Assembly: GCA_009786045.1 (NCBI GenBank)
Contig: WQTY01000019.1
Location: forward strand, 1 to 13,191
Reading direction: 5' to 3'
Length of the DNA stretch: 13,191 bases
From: Pseudomonadota bacterium
GTDB taxonomy: Bacteria > Myxococcota_A > Bradymonadia > UBA4248
Numbering within the stretch: position 1 is the first letter of the stretch; each line of letters begins with the position of its first letter. The notes under the pieces are model-generated. The model saw nothing but the letters and a program-made list of their open reading frames with translations, searched no databases and was not told the origin of the DNA. The translations under genes and the position numbers were made by a program. This document shows, one piece after another, positions 1 to 8,000 of the stretch.

Positions 1-66
1 CCGCCGATACGCGGCTACCCCCTCTGCGGGGGCCATGCCCCCGCAACGCCCCCAACCCCTTCTCCC
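1..66. repeat. GC-rich palindromic repeat, diverged copy at left edge
   Basis: A C/G-rich stretch contains a perfect 9-bp stem (25-33 with 37-45) around a CAT loop. It then runs into AACCCCTTCTCCC. The same order, a G-run hairpin with a CAT/CATT centre followed by AACCCCTTCACCC, occurs at 10795-10823, so this looks like a diverged member of the same family as the two copies near 10.8-11.1 kb. It ends about a dozen bases before the first start codon. The element may begin upstream of the window. The resemblance was judged by eye and is weaker than between the other two copies. Confidence 0.5.
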
Positions 67-77
67 AAGTATCCCCC

Positions 78-1337
78 ATGGAAGCCGTCCTTGCCATCCA
101 CGCACCCTCGCTCGAATCATCCTGCAGAGCGCTTCTTCAGGATCTGAAAGTACGCATCATCGAAGTGCGTGATGCCCTCGAACTGTCGAGCATCCTGGCA
201 CGCTCCAAACCAACATTCATCCTCACCGAACGCTATATCGACGCAGCCCCCGTCGTCGACATCGCCATCCAATACAAAGACAAAGGTATCCCCTGGATCC
301 TCATCCAGAACCTGATCGATGGCCTGGGTGTCGAATATGCACTCGCCCAAAGCGGTGCTTTCTTCGAGATACTCGACGAGAACCCGCCCCGGGCAGACCT
401 GGTCTCAGCCATCCGGCGAGCCATGACGCCCTCTGTGCGCCACCCCCACGCCCTCCTCAGCACAACGCCATCGCCTGCTTTCCTGTGGCGGTGCACCCAG
501 ACCTCACCCCCAGAACCAGAACGCCGCGGCGAGAACGAAATCAGTGCCCTTCCACTGCTATCCGGTGAACAACCCACACTTGGATCGCCTGCACTCCAAA
601 AGCAATTTCCAGCCGAAACGGCCGCCCTCAGCGCACGCTTCTCCCCTGCCAGACACGGTCACCTGGCCTTTGTGGCGCCCTGCGCCATCCTGATGCACAT
701 CGTGTCGGAGGCCAAAAGCGGCGCCCTGCACCTGTGGCGCGATCGCACGCACACCTGCCTGGAATTTTTTGCCGGCCTGCCCACGGGCATCGCCACCAAT
801 GAACCCTGCCTCGACGTTTTCTGGCATGCTTTCCAGACGGGCGCTCTTACCGAACAAGCCTACCACGCGCTGCGCCGCGCGCTTGATGCCGAGACCATCA
901 CCAGGCGTGATGCCAGGGACGCCATCCCCCACGCAGCCTGCGTCGAACAAGCCTGGATCCGCCAGAGTCTGCTGGATCTGACAGCCCTGCGGCATGAGTC
1001 CTTCGACTGGATCGAAGAAGAAAAAAAACGCCCTGCCCCCATACCCATGCTGGGCTACGACGACATGATGCACCTCCTTGAAGAAGCCGTCATGACGCGC
1101 ATCCCCATATCGACGATTCTGAAAGGCACGCGGGAATGTCTACCGTTTTTCCTGAAGATGCGCGATAATACAGGCTTGGCGAACCGCCTTTTTTCCTCGC
1201 CACACGCTAAAGCTGTTGTCGAGAGGCTTGAAAAAGGCGATACTTTGATCGAGATGCTCGCCTTCTTCTCCCAAGAGTATCCCGTGCATCGAACGCTGTA
1301 CGCCCTGCTCTCACTGGGCTCTCTGGATTTGGAATGA
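78..1337 (+). CDS. Pseudo-receiver protein with DUF4388-like domain
   Basis: A 419-residue cytoplasmic protein with no signal peptide or membrane segment. Residues 1-117 have the alternating strand/helix pattern of a response-regulator receiver. However, strand 3 reads TFILTERYID without the usual phospho-acceptor Asp, and no Lys-Pro is seen near ILDENP, so it should not be phosphorylated in the classical way. Residues 118-190 are a Pro-rich, low-conservation linker. Residues about 193-315 match the general pattern of DUF4388 (PATAN-like) domains: SGALHLW, then LEFFAGLPTGIAT, then a long helical stretch. The tail (377-419, VVERLEKGDTLIEML ... LYALLSLG) resembles the small helical module that often ends such proteins. 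The ATG at 78 is chosen because the first receiver strand begins at once; no clear Shine-Dalgarno is visible. It is first in a four-gene run. Family assignment is from memory of patterns. Confidence 0.65.
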   Translation: MEAVLAIHAPSLESSCRALLQDLKVRIIEVRDALELSSILARSKPTFILTERYIDAAPVVDIAIQYKDKGIPWILIQNLIDGLGVEYALAQSGAFFEILDENPPRADLVSAIRRAMTPSVRHPHALLSTTPSPAFLWRCTQTSPPEPERRGENEISALPLLSGEQPTLGSPALQKQFPAETAALSARFSPARHGHLAFVAPCAILMHIVSEAKSGALHLWRDRTHTCLEFFAGLPTGIATNEPCLDVFWHAFQTGALTEQAYHALRRALDAETITRRDARDAIPHAACVEQAWIRQSLLDLTALRHESFDWIEEEKKRPAPIPMLGYDDMMHLLEEAVMTRIPISTILKGTRECLPFFLKMRDNTGLANRLFSSPHAKAVVERLEKGDTLIEMLAFFSQEYPVHRTLYALLSLGSLDLE

Positions 1338-1357
1338 TATCGTAGGAGACAAGCACG

Positions 1358-1561
1358 ATGGGAAATCACGAGAAGACCCAAGCGCGTAAGGAACCGATTA
1401 CTTTTACGGGACGGACCCGCAGCGATGCAAAGCGCAAGGCTCTCAATTATTGGTACATGAACCAGAGCACACTGGCGATGAATATCCGCGAGTTCAGCGC
1501 ACGCCTTGTTCTTCTGCCCGACGGCAAAAGCATCGTCTTCTACGAAACGCCGGGCACCTGA
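1358..1561 (+). CDS. Small conserved-looking protein of unknown function (67 aa)
   Basis: A 67-residue basic protein starting 20 bases after the previous stop, with a strong ribosome site (AGGAG at 1343-1347). It has no signal peptide and no membrane segment. After a charged N-terminus comes FTGRTRSDAKRKALNYWYMN, which would form a basic amphipathic helix. It is followed by a short beta-like end (ARLVLLPDGKSIVFYE). The good ribosome site, the position inside a tight operon and the ordinary codon use support a real gene. I do not recognise a named family. The arrangement of a helix rich in Arg/Lys and then a strand pair could bind nucleic acid or a partner protein, but that is only a guess. 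Confidence 0.65.
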   Translation: MGNHEKTQARKEPITFTGRTRSDAKRKALNYWYMNQSTLAMNIREFSARLVLLPDGKSIVFYETPGT

Positions 1562-1575
1562 TGGCACAGACAAGC

Positions 1576-1589
1576 GGAGATACGGCGTG
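1576..1589 (+). promoter_or_regulatory. Ribosome binding site deciding a GTG start
   Basis: GGAGA (1576-1580) lies 6 bases before an in-frame GTG at 1587. The only upstream in-frame ATG (1506) lies inside the preceding small gene, would add 27 residues with no domain content, and has no ribosome site. This favours GTG as the real start of the sigma-54 activator. Confidence 0.65.
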
Positions 1590-2978
1590 TCAGATTTTAC
1601 GAAAACCACCCTGGGAGAAGCTCCCATTGCGCTGAAGGTCACCCAGTACCGTCTCACCGCCAAACTTGACACCCCCAAAACGGGCGTTTTTCAAAAGCGC
1701 CTCATCCACATTGGTGCCCATCCCGATTGCGATTTGTGCGTGCCGGATCCTACGGTTTCCCGTCAGCATGCCAAAATTGAGGTCGATGCTGCCGGATACC
1801 GGCTCGTCGATCTTGGCAGCAAAAATGGCACATTTATCGGCGATATACGCATCACAGACATCTATCTGACATCGCGCATGACGTTTCGCTGCGGAAATGT
1901 GGCCATCGATTTTGAACTTGGCGAGGATGCCGTAGAGGTGTCGATCTCGCAGCTGGACCATTTTGGAAAACTGCTGGGCGATTCCCTCATCATGCGTGAA
2001 TTGTTTGGCCTGCTCGAAAAGATAGCCCCAACACCCGCAACGGTGCTTATCGAAGGGGAATCCGGCTGCGGCAAGGAACTCGTTGCGGATGCCATCCACA
2101 CACACTCCCAGCGCCGTCAAAAACCCTTCATCGTGTTTGACTGTGCGGCAGTTTCGAAGGATCTCATCGAATCTGAGCTCTTTGGCCATGTCAGGGGAGC
2201 CTTTACGGGGGCGGCATCTGATCGGCGCGGCGCATTTTTGCAGGCCGATGGCGGAACACTCTTTTTAGACGAAATTGGCGAGCTGGATCTTGATCTTCAG
2301 CCCAAACTGCTGCGGGCTCTGGAGAGTAGAACGGTACGCCCGGTGGGAAGCGAAAAGACGTACACTGTCGACGTGCGCGTCATTGCCGCCACCAACCGCT
2401 CACTTAAACAGGAGGCCGAACAGGGCAGTTTTCGGGAGGATCTGTATTATCGCCTTGCGGTTATCAAAATCCAGATGCCTCCTCTGCGCAAGCGTCCCGA
2501 GGACATCCCCAGGCTGATCGAGTTTTTTCTTCAGCAGACGGCCGAGTCTGCAAAACGCCCTGTGGCGCAGATCTCATTTTCGACGCTCCAGAAGCTTAAG
2601 GCATATCGATGGCCAGGCAATGTGCGCGAACTCAGGAATTTTATCGAACGCGCAGCTCTGTTCTCCGATGGCGACCGCATCGAAACCCATCTCCTTCACA
2701 CGGCACTCCTCGCGCAAAATGAATCCCGACGCGAGGGAGAGGTCAACGATTCGGACGCCTATGTCCAACAGGTTTTAGACCGGCAGATGCCTTTTACCGA
2801 AGCCAAGCAGGTGGTCATTGATGCTTTCGAAATGCGGTACTGGAAGCGTGTCATTGAGCTTGCCGAGGGGAACGTGTCAAAGGCAGCCAGGATCGCAGGT
2901 ATCCACCGCAAGTCGGCCGAGTACATTCTTCGCAAACTGGACTTGATGCGCGACAGCAAAGACAGCTCGAAGTCATGA
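1587..2978 (+). CDS. FHA-domain sigma-54-dependent transcriptional activator
   Basis: A 463-residue enhancer-binding protein that would open promoters held by RNA polymerase with sigma-54. Counting from the GTG at 1587, residues about 38-115 are an FHA domain ([28 protein letters not shown]), which in this family binds phosphothreonine on a partner. The AAA+ domain shows Walker A GESGCGKE (157-164), the sigma-54 contact loop GAFTGA (204-209), Walker B GGTLFLDE (222-229), sensor ATNRSL, and arginine-finger region [17 protein letters not shown] follows. The C-terminus (about 428-450) is a Fis-type helix-turn-helix ([20 protein letters not shown]). All catalytic motifs are intact. There is no receiver domain, so control should come through the FHA domain and, by inference, a Ser/Thr kinase encoded elsewhere. 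It overlaps the next gene by 4 bases. Confidence 0.93.
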   Translation: MSDFTKTTLGEAPIALKVTQYRLTAKLDTPKTGVFQKRLIHIGAHPDCDLCVPDPTVSRQHAKIEVDAAGYRLVDLGSKNGTFIGDIRITDIYLTSRMTFRCGNVAIDFELGEDAVEVSISQLDHFGKLLGDSLIMRELFGLLEKIAPTPATVLIEGESGCGKELVADAIHTHSQRRQKPFIVFDCAAVSKDLIESELFGHVRGAFTGAASDRRGAFLQADGGTLFLDEIGELDLDLQPKLLRALESRTVRPVGSEKTYTVDVRVIAATNRSLKQEAEQGSFREDLYYRLAVIKIQMPPLRKRPEDIPRLIEFFLQQTAESAKRPVAQISFSTLQKLKAYRWPGNVRELRNFIERAALFSDGDRIETHLLHTALLAQNESRREGEVNDSDAYVQQVLDRQMPFTEAKQVVIDAFEMRYWKRVIELAEGNVSKAARIAGIHRKSAEYILRKLDLMRDSKDSSKS

Positions 2979-3688
2979 CGATCAGCGATCCGTCGCTTCT
3001 TTCCGCAAAGATCGCCTACAGCCTGCAGCATGATAAAGAAGCGCAGTTTTTTTCAACGCTTGCCGGGCGCATTTTCAGGACTCGCGTCCATCGGGATGAA
3101 ATAGCCCATCTGGAGCTTATCGTCACGGCACAGGTTTTTGCACACTGTTCGCAGGCGGCGTGGTTTGTGCCGCGCCTTCGGGCACTTTATGCCGAAGAGA
3201 CAGGCGATGCACGGCTCACGGCCCTGACCCGCACCTCTCTTACCGACTATCCGCCGGCGCGCCATGGCCTGCCGCATGCCGACGATCAAAACGCACAGTC
3301 GGTCATCACCCAGCCCCTCGGAATACAAAAAGCACGTGCACGGCAAAATCATCGGGGCGACAACGAAGCTCTGCTTCGCTCCCCCTTCGTGCCCGTCATC
3401 GAAATCCTGTGTCAGAATCCTGCCATCCGGCAAAGCGACATCCTCTTCATGGCTTCGCGCCGCCCCACGACAAACGCCCTTCTGGTGCCAATACTCCTGT
3501 CTGCCTGGACCGCACGCCAGGAAGTTCGCTTTGCCCTGACTGCCAATCCCTATCTCAACACAAGCCACGCCCTTCGCTGCGCACTGACATTAGGGCGCGA
3601 ACACCTGCAGACATTAAGCAACATGGCCGAACTGCACCCCTGCATGAAGTCTCATGCCGCACTTCTTCTGGCAATGGACGGGGACTAA
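2975..3688 (+). CDS. Helical-repeat (HEAT/LRV-like) protein of unknown function
   Basis: A 237-residue soluble protein whose ATG overlaps the stop of the sigma-54 activator (ATGA, 4 bases), implying translational coupling. The C-terminal half has a recognisable repeat grammar of paired helices: VIEILCQNPAIRQSDILFMA, then SRRPTTNALLVPIL, then WTARQEVRFALTANPYLNTS, then ALRCALTLGREHLQTL. Proteins with this NP-[IY]-...-ARRP-style pattern occur in deltaproteobacteria and look like leucine-rich-variant or HEAT-type scaffolds. Residues 95-130 are probably a disordered linker. No catalytic motif is visible. A role as a protein-interaction partner of the FHA activator is suggested only by the coupling. 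It is the last gene of the four-gene group; a 169-base gap follows. Confidence 0.7.
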   Translation: MTISDPSLLSAKIAYSLQHDKEAQFFSTLAGRIFRTRVHRDEIAHLELIVTAQVFAHCSQAAWFVPRLRALYAEETGDARLTALTRTSLTDYPPARHGLPHADDQNAQSVITQPLGIQKARARQNHRGDNEALLRSPFVPVIEILCQNPAIRQSDILFMASRRPTTNALLVPILLSAWTARQEVRFALTANPYLNTSHALRCALTLGREHLQTLSNMAELHPCMKSHAALLLAMDGD

Positions 3689-3707
3689 CCCCTGCTCCAG
3701 CATTTTT

Positions 3708-3731
3708 AATGGTGTCAAAGCTATTACCATT
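3708..3731. promoter_or_regulatory. Inverted repeat, possible operator
   Basis: AATGGT (3708-3713) and ACCATT (3726-3731) form a 6-bp inverted repeat with a 12-base spacer, in the 169-base gap before the atypical receiver gene. It overlaps the proposed -35 box. The spacing would suit a dimeric regulator or a weak hairpin; no U-run follows, so it is not a terminator on the + strand. Confidence 0.25.
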
Positions 3732-3759
3732 GAAGCGCGTCTGTGCTAGTAGGTATCTT
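3730..3759 (+). promoter_or_regulatory. Possible sigma-70-type promoter
   Basis: TTGAAG (3730-3735), an 18-base spacer and TATCTT (3754-3759) make a moderate match to -35/-10 boxes. They lie about 100 bases ahead of the receiver/coiled-coil gene and are the best candidate in the gap for driving the three-gene group downstream. The match is imperfect and could be chance. Confidence 0.3.
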
Positions 3760-3780
3760 TGGGTGGCGCCGTCTCGAAAA

Positions 3781-3803
3781 GCTTGAGCATCATGCTCTAA
3801 AGC
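3781..3803. promoter_or_regulatory. Palindrome upstream of the atypical receiver gene
   Basis: GAGCAT (3785-3790), a single C, and ATGCTC (3792-3797) form a perfect 6-bp palindrome. It extends imperfectly outward as GCTT on the left and AAAGC on the right. It lies just downstream of the candidate promoter and 55 bases before the start codon, a position typical of an operator. The one-base centre is too small for a stable RNA loop without opening stem pairs. Confidence 0.3.
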
Positions 3804-3857
3804 GGTAAAATGGCGCACCTGATGACTTGTTTAAGTTTTGGTTTTAAGGATAGCTCC

Positions 3858-5033
3858 ATGAAAAGAATTCTCATTGTCGACGCTGACGTGCAACTGCTCG
3901 ATTTTTTAGCTCAGGAACTTGGCAGTGCCGGATACGAAACGTTTGGCGTCACCACCGCGCGAGAAGCCCTGGAAATCGCCGAGTCCGGGATGGATATGGC
4001 CATTTTGTGCGTCGAATTGCCGGATCAGAATGGTTTTGTGCTGTGTTCGAAGTTCAAGAAATTGCCAGACACGGCGTCACTGCCCATATTCATCACCAGC
4101 GCAGCTGAGACGACGACGGCGTTCGAGCAGCACCTCACACTTGCCAATCATGCGGATGGGTACTTCCTCAAACCACTCGACGTCGAAATGCTGATTCAGG
4201 AGATGGGCAATATTTTGACGGAACTGGATGCACTTGCGGCCGAACAGGCCGAGCAGGCGGTGGAATTGGGCGAATCAGAAGCACAGCAGGACGAAGAAAT
4301 GGCCGACGTGGCGGAGTCCTCAGGCGAAGTGTCACCCGATTCGGAGGAAAGGCTTAACGTGCCAGCATCATCTGGCGAAGTGTCGTCCGGCTCGGAGGAA
4401 ATGATTGACGTATCAAGTTCGTCCGACGACGAATTGCTTGACGATGACTCGGAAGTTTTAAAAGCGCTGTCGCTGGACAACTTCAACCTTTTTGCAGATA
4501 TTGATGCCGACGAGCTGGACGATTCGCTCGAAGACGGGTTGCCTCACGGATTTGACGACGAACCCGTCGATTTGATTCCAGAATCTGTACCAGAACCAGA
4601 ACCCCTTCCCAAGCCCTCGGAACCCGCGTCAGTACCTCCTCCTTTGGCTAAGCCAGCACTCCCAGGTGCACCACCCGCACTTCAGGGCGCATCGCTGCCC
4701 AAGCCGGGCGGTCTTTCTGCAGGACTGCCTCGCCCGGGCCTTCCCGGCGCCAAACCCATACCATCTGCTGTGGCCGCAGCGGTATCAGGCGCCAGCAACG
4801 AAACCGTCGAACGCCTTGAGGCCGAGATTGCCTCTCTCAAGGCTCAACTCGCGGCAAGTGAATCGCGCGTGGCAGAGCTGACAGACCAATGCGACAGCCT
4901 CAAGACCTGCTGCCGTCAGGCTGAAGCCGATTTGGCAGCGCAATCCGACGCTCTGACATCCAAGTGCGCACACCAAAAGCAAATGCTTGAGGAGATCGCC
5001 CAGAACCTCATGGCGCTTGCGCAAGAGACCTGA
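3858..5033 (+). CDS. Atypical receiver protein with acidic repeat, Pro-rich linker and coiled coil (FrzS/AglZ/RomR-like layout)
   Basis: A 391-residue cytoplasmic protein. The start at 3858 is chosen over the upstream in-frame ATG (3810) because AAGGA (3846-3850) lies 7 bases before it and MKRILIVDAD is the first receiver strand. Receiver residues 1-120 keep D8/D10, T80/S81 and K105 (YFLKPLD). The phospho-acceptor position in ILCVELPDQNGF is Cys51 where ILLDVELP would be usual, so phosphorylation is unlikely. Residues 151-201 are three 17-residue acidic Ser/Glu/Asp units, 205-235 is another acidic stretch, 240-302 is Pro-rich, and 314-391 is a predicted coiled coil (ETVERLEAEIASLKAQLAAS). The layout recalls the myxobacterial polarity proteins FrzS, AglZ and RomR, but orthology is not shown. 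It precedes the surface-protein gene by 27 bases. Confidence 0.8.
   Translation: MKRILIVDADVQLLDFLAQELGSAGYETFGVTTAREALEIAESGMDMAILCVELPDQNGFVLCSKFKKLPDTASLPIFITSAAETTTAFEQHLTLANHADGYFLKPLDVEMLIQEMGNILTELDALAAEQAEQAVELGESEAQQDEEMADVAESSGEVSPDSEERLNVPASSGEVSSGSEEMIDVSSSSDDELLDDDSEVLKALSLDNFNLFADIDADELDDSLEDGLPHGFDDEPVDLIPESVPEPEPLPKPSEPASVPPPLAKPALPGAPPALQGASLPKPGGLSAGLPRPGLPGAKPIPSAVAAAVSGASNETVERLEAEIASLKAQLAASESRVAELTDQCDSLKTCCRQAEADLAAQSDALTSKCAHQKQMLEEIAQNLMALAQET
4308..4460 (+). repeat. 51-bp in-frame tandem repeat (three units, last one diverged)
   Basis: The motif GGCGAAGTGTC recurs at 4323 and 4374, exactly 51 bases apart, followed each time by TCGGAGGAAA. In protein this gives 17-residue units: VAESSGEVSPDSEERLN, VPASSGEVSSGSEEMID, and a diverged VSSSSDDELLDDDSEVL. 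The repeat lies in the acidic linker of the atypical receiver protein. Confidence 0.75.
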
Positions 5034-5060
5034 TACGATACATCTTACCCGGAGAAAGAC

Positions 5061-8000
5061 ATGAAATCTCGCGCATTTGCTCTTTCTGGCAGACGAACGA
5101 TGGGCCGTTGCCTGTCGCTCGTCCTCGTGACGCTCGGATTTTGCCATGCCTGCCAGGAACCCTCCACCGTCCCCTACGAACGTCCGCTCGACCCGACACA
5201 CGGCGAGAGCTACACGCTGGGTGTTGTCCTGCTGTCCGAATTCTCCGGGAGAGTTGAGCCAAGACACGTCATTAATGCAGCGGTTTGCCGTAGCAGCAAC
5301 GATTTCATATGGCCAAGGGCCACTTGCAAGAAAAAGTGCGATGTAGGGATTTGCGAAGCGGATTGCATAGAGGCATGCGAAATGGAATGCCTGAAGACTT
5401 GCACAGAGGAAGATTGCGACCAGTTTTGCAAAACGAACTGCGAACAAAAGGACTGCAAATCGGAGTGTGAAGTTTGCGAAGAAGAAATTTGTGAAAGAAA
5501 TTCCAATAGCGCTCGTCTCAAACTCGGCGAAGAATTTGCGTCGTGGGATGCAATCAAAAATGAGATCACCATTTATCCGTATGGTCAGGAACATGGTCAG
5601 GAGCATCTAAGCCACATTATATGCAGTATACCCGATCCTACCATCAAGCCCTCTCCGTGTCTTGAATACGAAAAACACTATATCTGCAACACCGCACAAG
5701 GCGGCTCTGTGCCCCTTGATGCGCTCTGGAAGATCTACTTTAGTGATGAAGTCAGACGAATTCGAGCAAGCAATGGTGACAGCGTCGGGCGTACTTCGGC
5801 GATGTCGGGTTTTTTCTCCGATATTCCCACCGTCCAGAATCTCAATGCTATTGGCCTGAACTATGATACGATAGGCAATCACAACTTTGATAAGCATCTG
5901 GATTACCTACAGAACGTTATTAATGCTGCGTCTTTTAGGTTTGTTTCTGCGACACTGGAGAATGTCCCGCAGAATCTCACTAACATCGCCCCATACGCTA
6001 TTTTTTCAGTTCCGGCGGATGGCGACAACGGCAATGCTTTACATGTAGCGGTGATTGGTGCTGTGGACGACACCACAATGGCGGTTGTCTACTCGGGAAA
6101 ATTTGGAAGTCTGACCATTTCGAATCACTGTGCTGTCAAGCTTGCGCTTCAGGATGCCTACCATAAAAATGTGCGAGCTTTCATCATTGCAGCACATTTC
6201 AACTGGAGGTCTACGCGTGCCCTCTTGGTATCCCTGTTTGGTCTCATCGACCCAGACTTTGAGAGAAAAATAGTGGACGATGAAGAAGAGCAAGAGCTTT
6301 TGAACAACAGCCTTATCCCGTGCCGTGGCCTGAATCTTCCCATTCCCGAAGATCACCTCATTCTGCACTACTACAACGAAAACAACACACGACTCGACAG
6401 CGTGAGTCAACTGACATCCGAGGAGATTCACGAGCTTGTTAACGCGGTCAATGCTAAAATCAACAGGGAAATTTTTGAGGGTATCATTGCTGTTTTTGGC
6501 GAGGCATCGGATACATCACTCCTTCAAGCCTTTGTTATAGATGAAAATGACGTACTACCAAGCATCGACGATAACGATACATTCCGAGCAAAAACTCACA
6601 ATTTTCTTTTATACAACACGGATGCAGACGATAATGGCTCTTGGCTAGATGCACTGCGAATTGTCCAGCCCAATGCTGAGCGATTTGTGGGAAAGGTGGA
6701 CATTTCTTCAATTAAAGCTCCAAAATGTACAAAAATATGGAATGCAGAAAGAAATAGAAATGAATTTATATGTACAGGAGATCCTATCAAGAGTGATGTT
6801 CCACTCAAAGATGTCCTCTGGTTTATTCAAGTCCCTGGTTACAGCACCTTTGCTTCGAGCTTTAGCTTTGTTATCCATAAAACAAACGACATCAAAGGTG
6901 ATAAAGTATCAAACGCTTATCATGCGATGTTATCCGGCTATCACATAACAAGTGCTGTAACTGGCTATACACCAAAGACGCCAAAGCAATGTGAAGACAG
7001 GATGATGGATCACATGCCAGCATGCAAAGACTATTATCATGCTGCTGTTAGCTATATTAAGGTGAATCAAAAAGACAGAGAGGCCAGAGAGGCCATCCTC
7101 GAAGTCCTGAATGTTGATGAGTGTACCAAAGAGATCGCAGATGCTATCTCATCTGACCAAATACAAACAGAAGACGTCTTTGATTACTGGTACTGCATCT
7201 ATCGCGCCAGCTCACATCTAATTTGCGGCGAGGAAGATGGATTGAAGCCAGACTTTTATCCTACAGAAGTTTTCACCTTTCCTCAAATCACTCAGACTGG
7301 GAATCAAACGAACATATACTTCCCAGAAACAGATAATGACTTGAGATATGGATCTTCGTTTGTTACGGGCCTATTCGGGGACATTTATTATGCATTTTCA
7401 AAGATATTGAAAGATGAGGGACATTTAAGAGAAAATGTTGACATCATCCTGATGAATGCCGGAATGTACGGTACCGGAATCTACTATAGAGTTCTGGAAA
7501 GTCTCAGGATGCAGGAATACATGCCGTACGAAAACAATCTTGTTGTATTCGACATGACACCTCGACGCTTTGCCGACTATTTTGAACATGGATTGGCCCA
7601 ACGCCCACGTTCTGGAGCTTTTCCAGCACTTTCTGGAATACATATTTCATACATGAAGAGTGATGCTTATAAAAAGCCAAAAGCATGTGCTGATAAAAAA
7701 CCAGAAAGAGACAAAAGAGTGTATGAGATGTTCAAAGTTGGAGTAAATGGCAACAATCCTGAGCCCATTTATGTGTTTTTGGGAACACACGACAAACCAA
7801 TAGATTATTCTTCTCTTGAATTGAAGGGTTGTAGCATTGACAACTTAAATTCGTGCAAAGAAAAAACTATTCATATCTTCCGCAACAAGGACATGCTTCT
7901 GGAATTCTTGGAAGAAGAGGGCGTGCGTGAGTATTATCTGACGAAACCGTCGGAAGGAAACCCAACTAGGCCAAAGGAGTTCAGGATCATGACCAACAAC

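Noticed and set aside
1562..1576. TGGCACAGACAAGC as a sigma-54 promoter
   Set aside because: Spacing between GG and GC is 9, not 10, and the site is within the operon immediately before a start codon.
1561..1635. ATG overlapping the stop of the 67-residue gene, giving a 24-codon frame
   Set aside because: It overlaps the well-supported GTG start and FHA frame, has no separate ribosome site and encodes nothing recognisable. The ATGA overlap is probably chance.
3810..3857. Upstream ATG extending the receiver protein by 16 residues
   Set aside because: The extension (MAHLMTCLSFG...) precedes the canonical first receiver strand, and the better ribosome site (AAGGA) serves the ATG at 3858.
4785..5606. 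273-codon open frame on the minus strand
   Set aside because: It runs antisense across the end of the receiver gene and the start of the surface-protein gene. Its repetitive Phe/Ala content mirrors the cysteine/glutamate array on the other strand, and it crosses a real intergenic gap, so it is a shadow.
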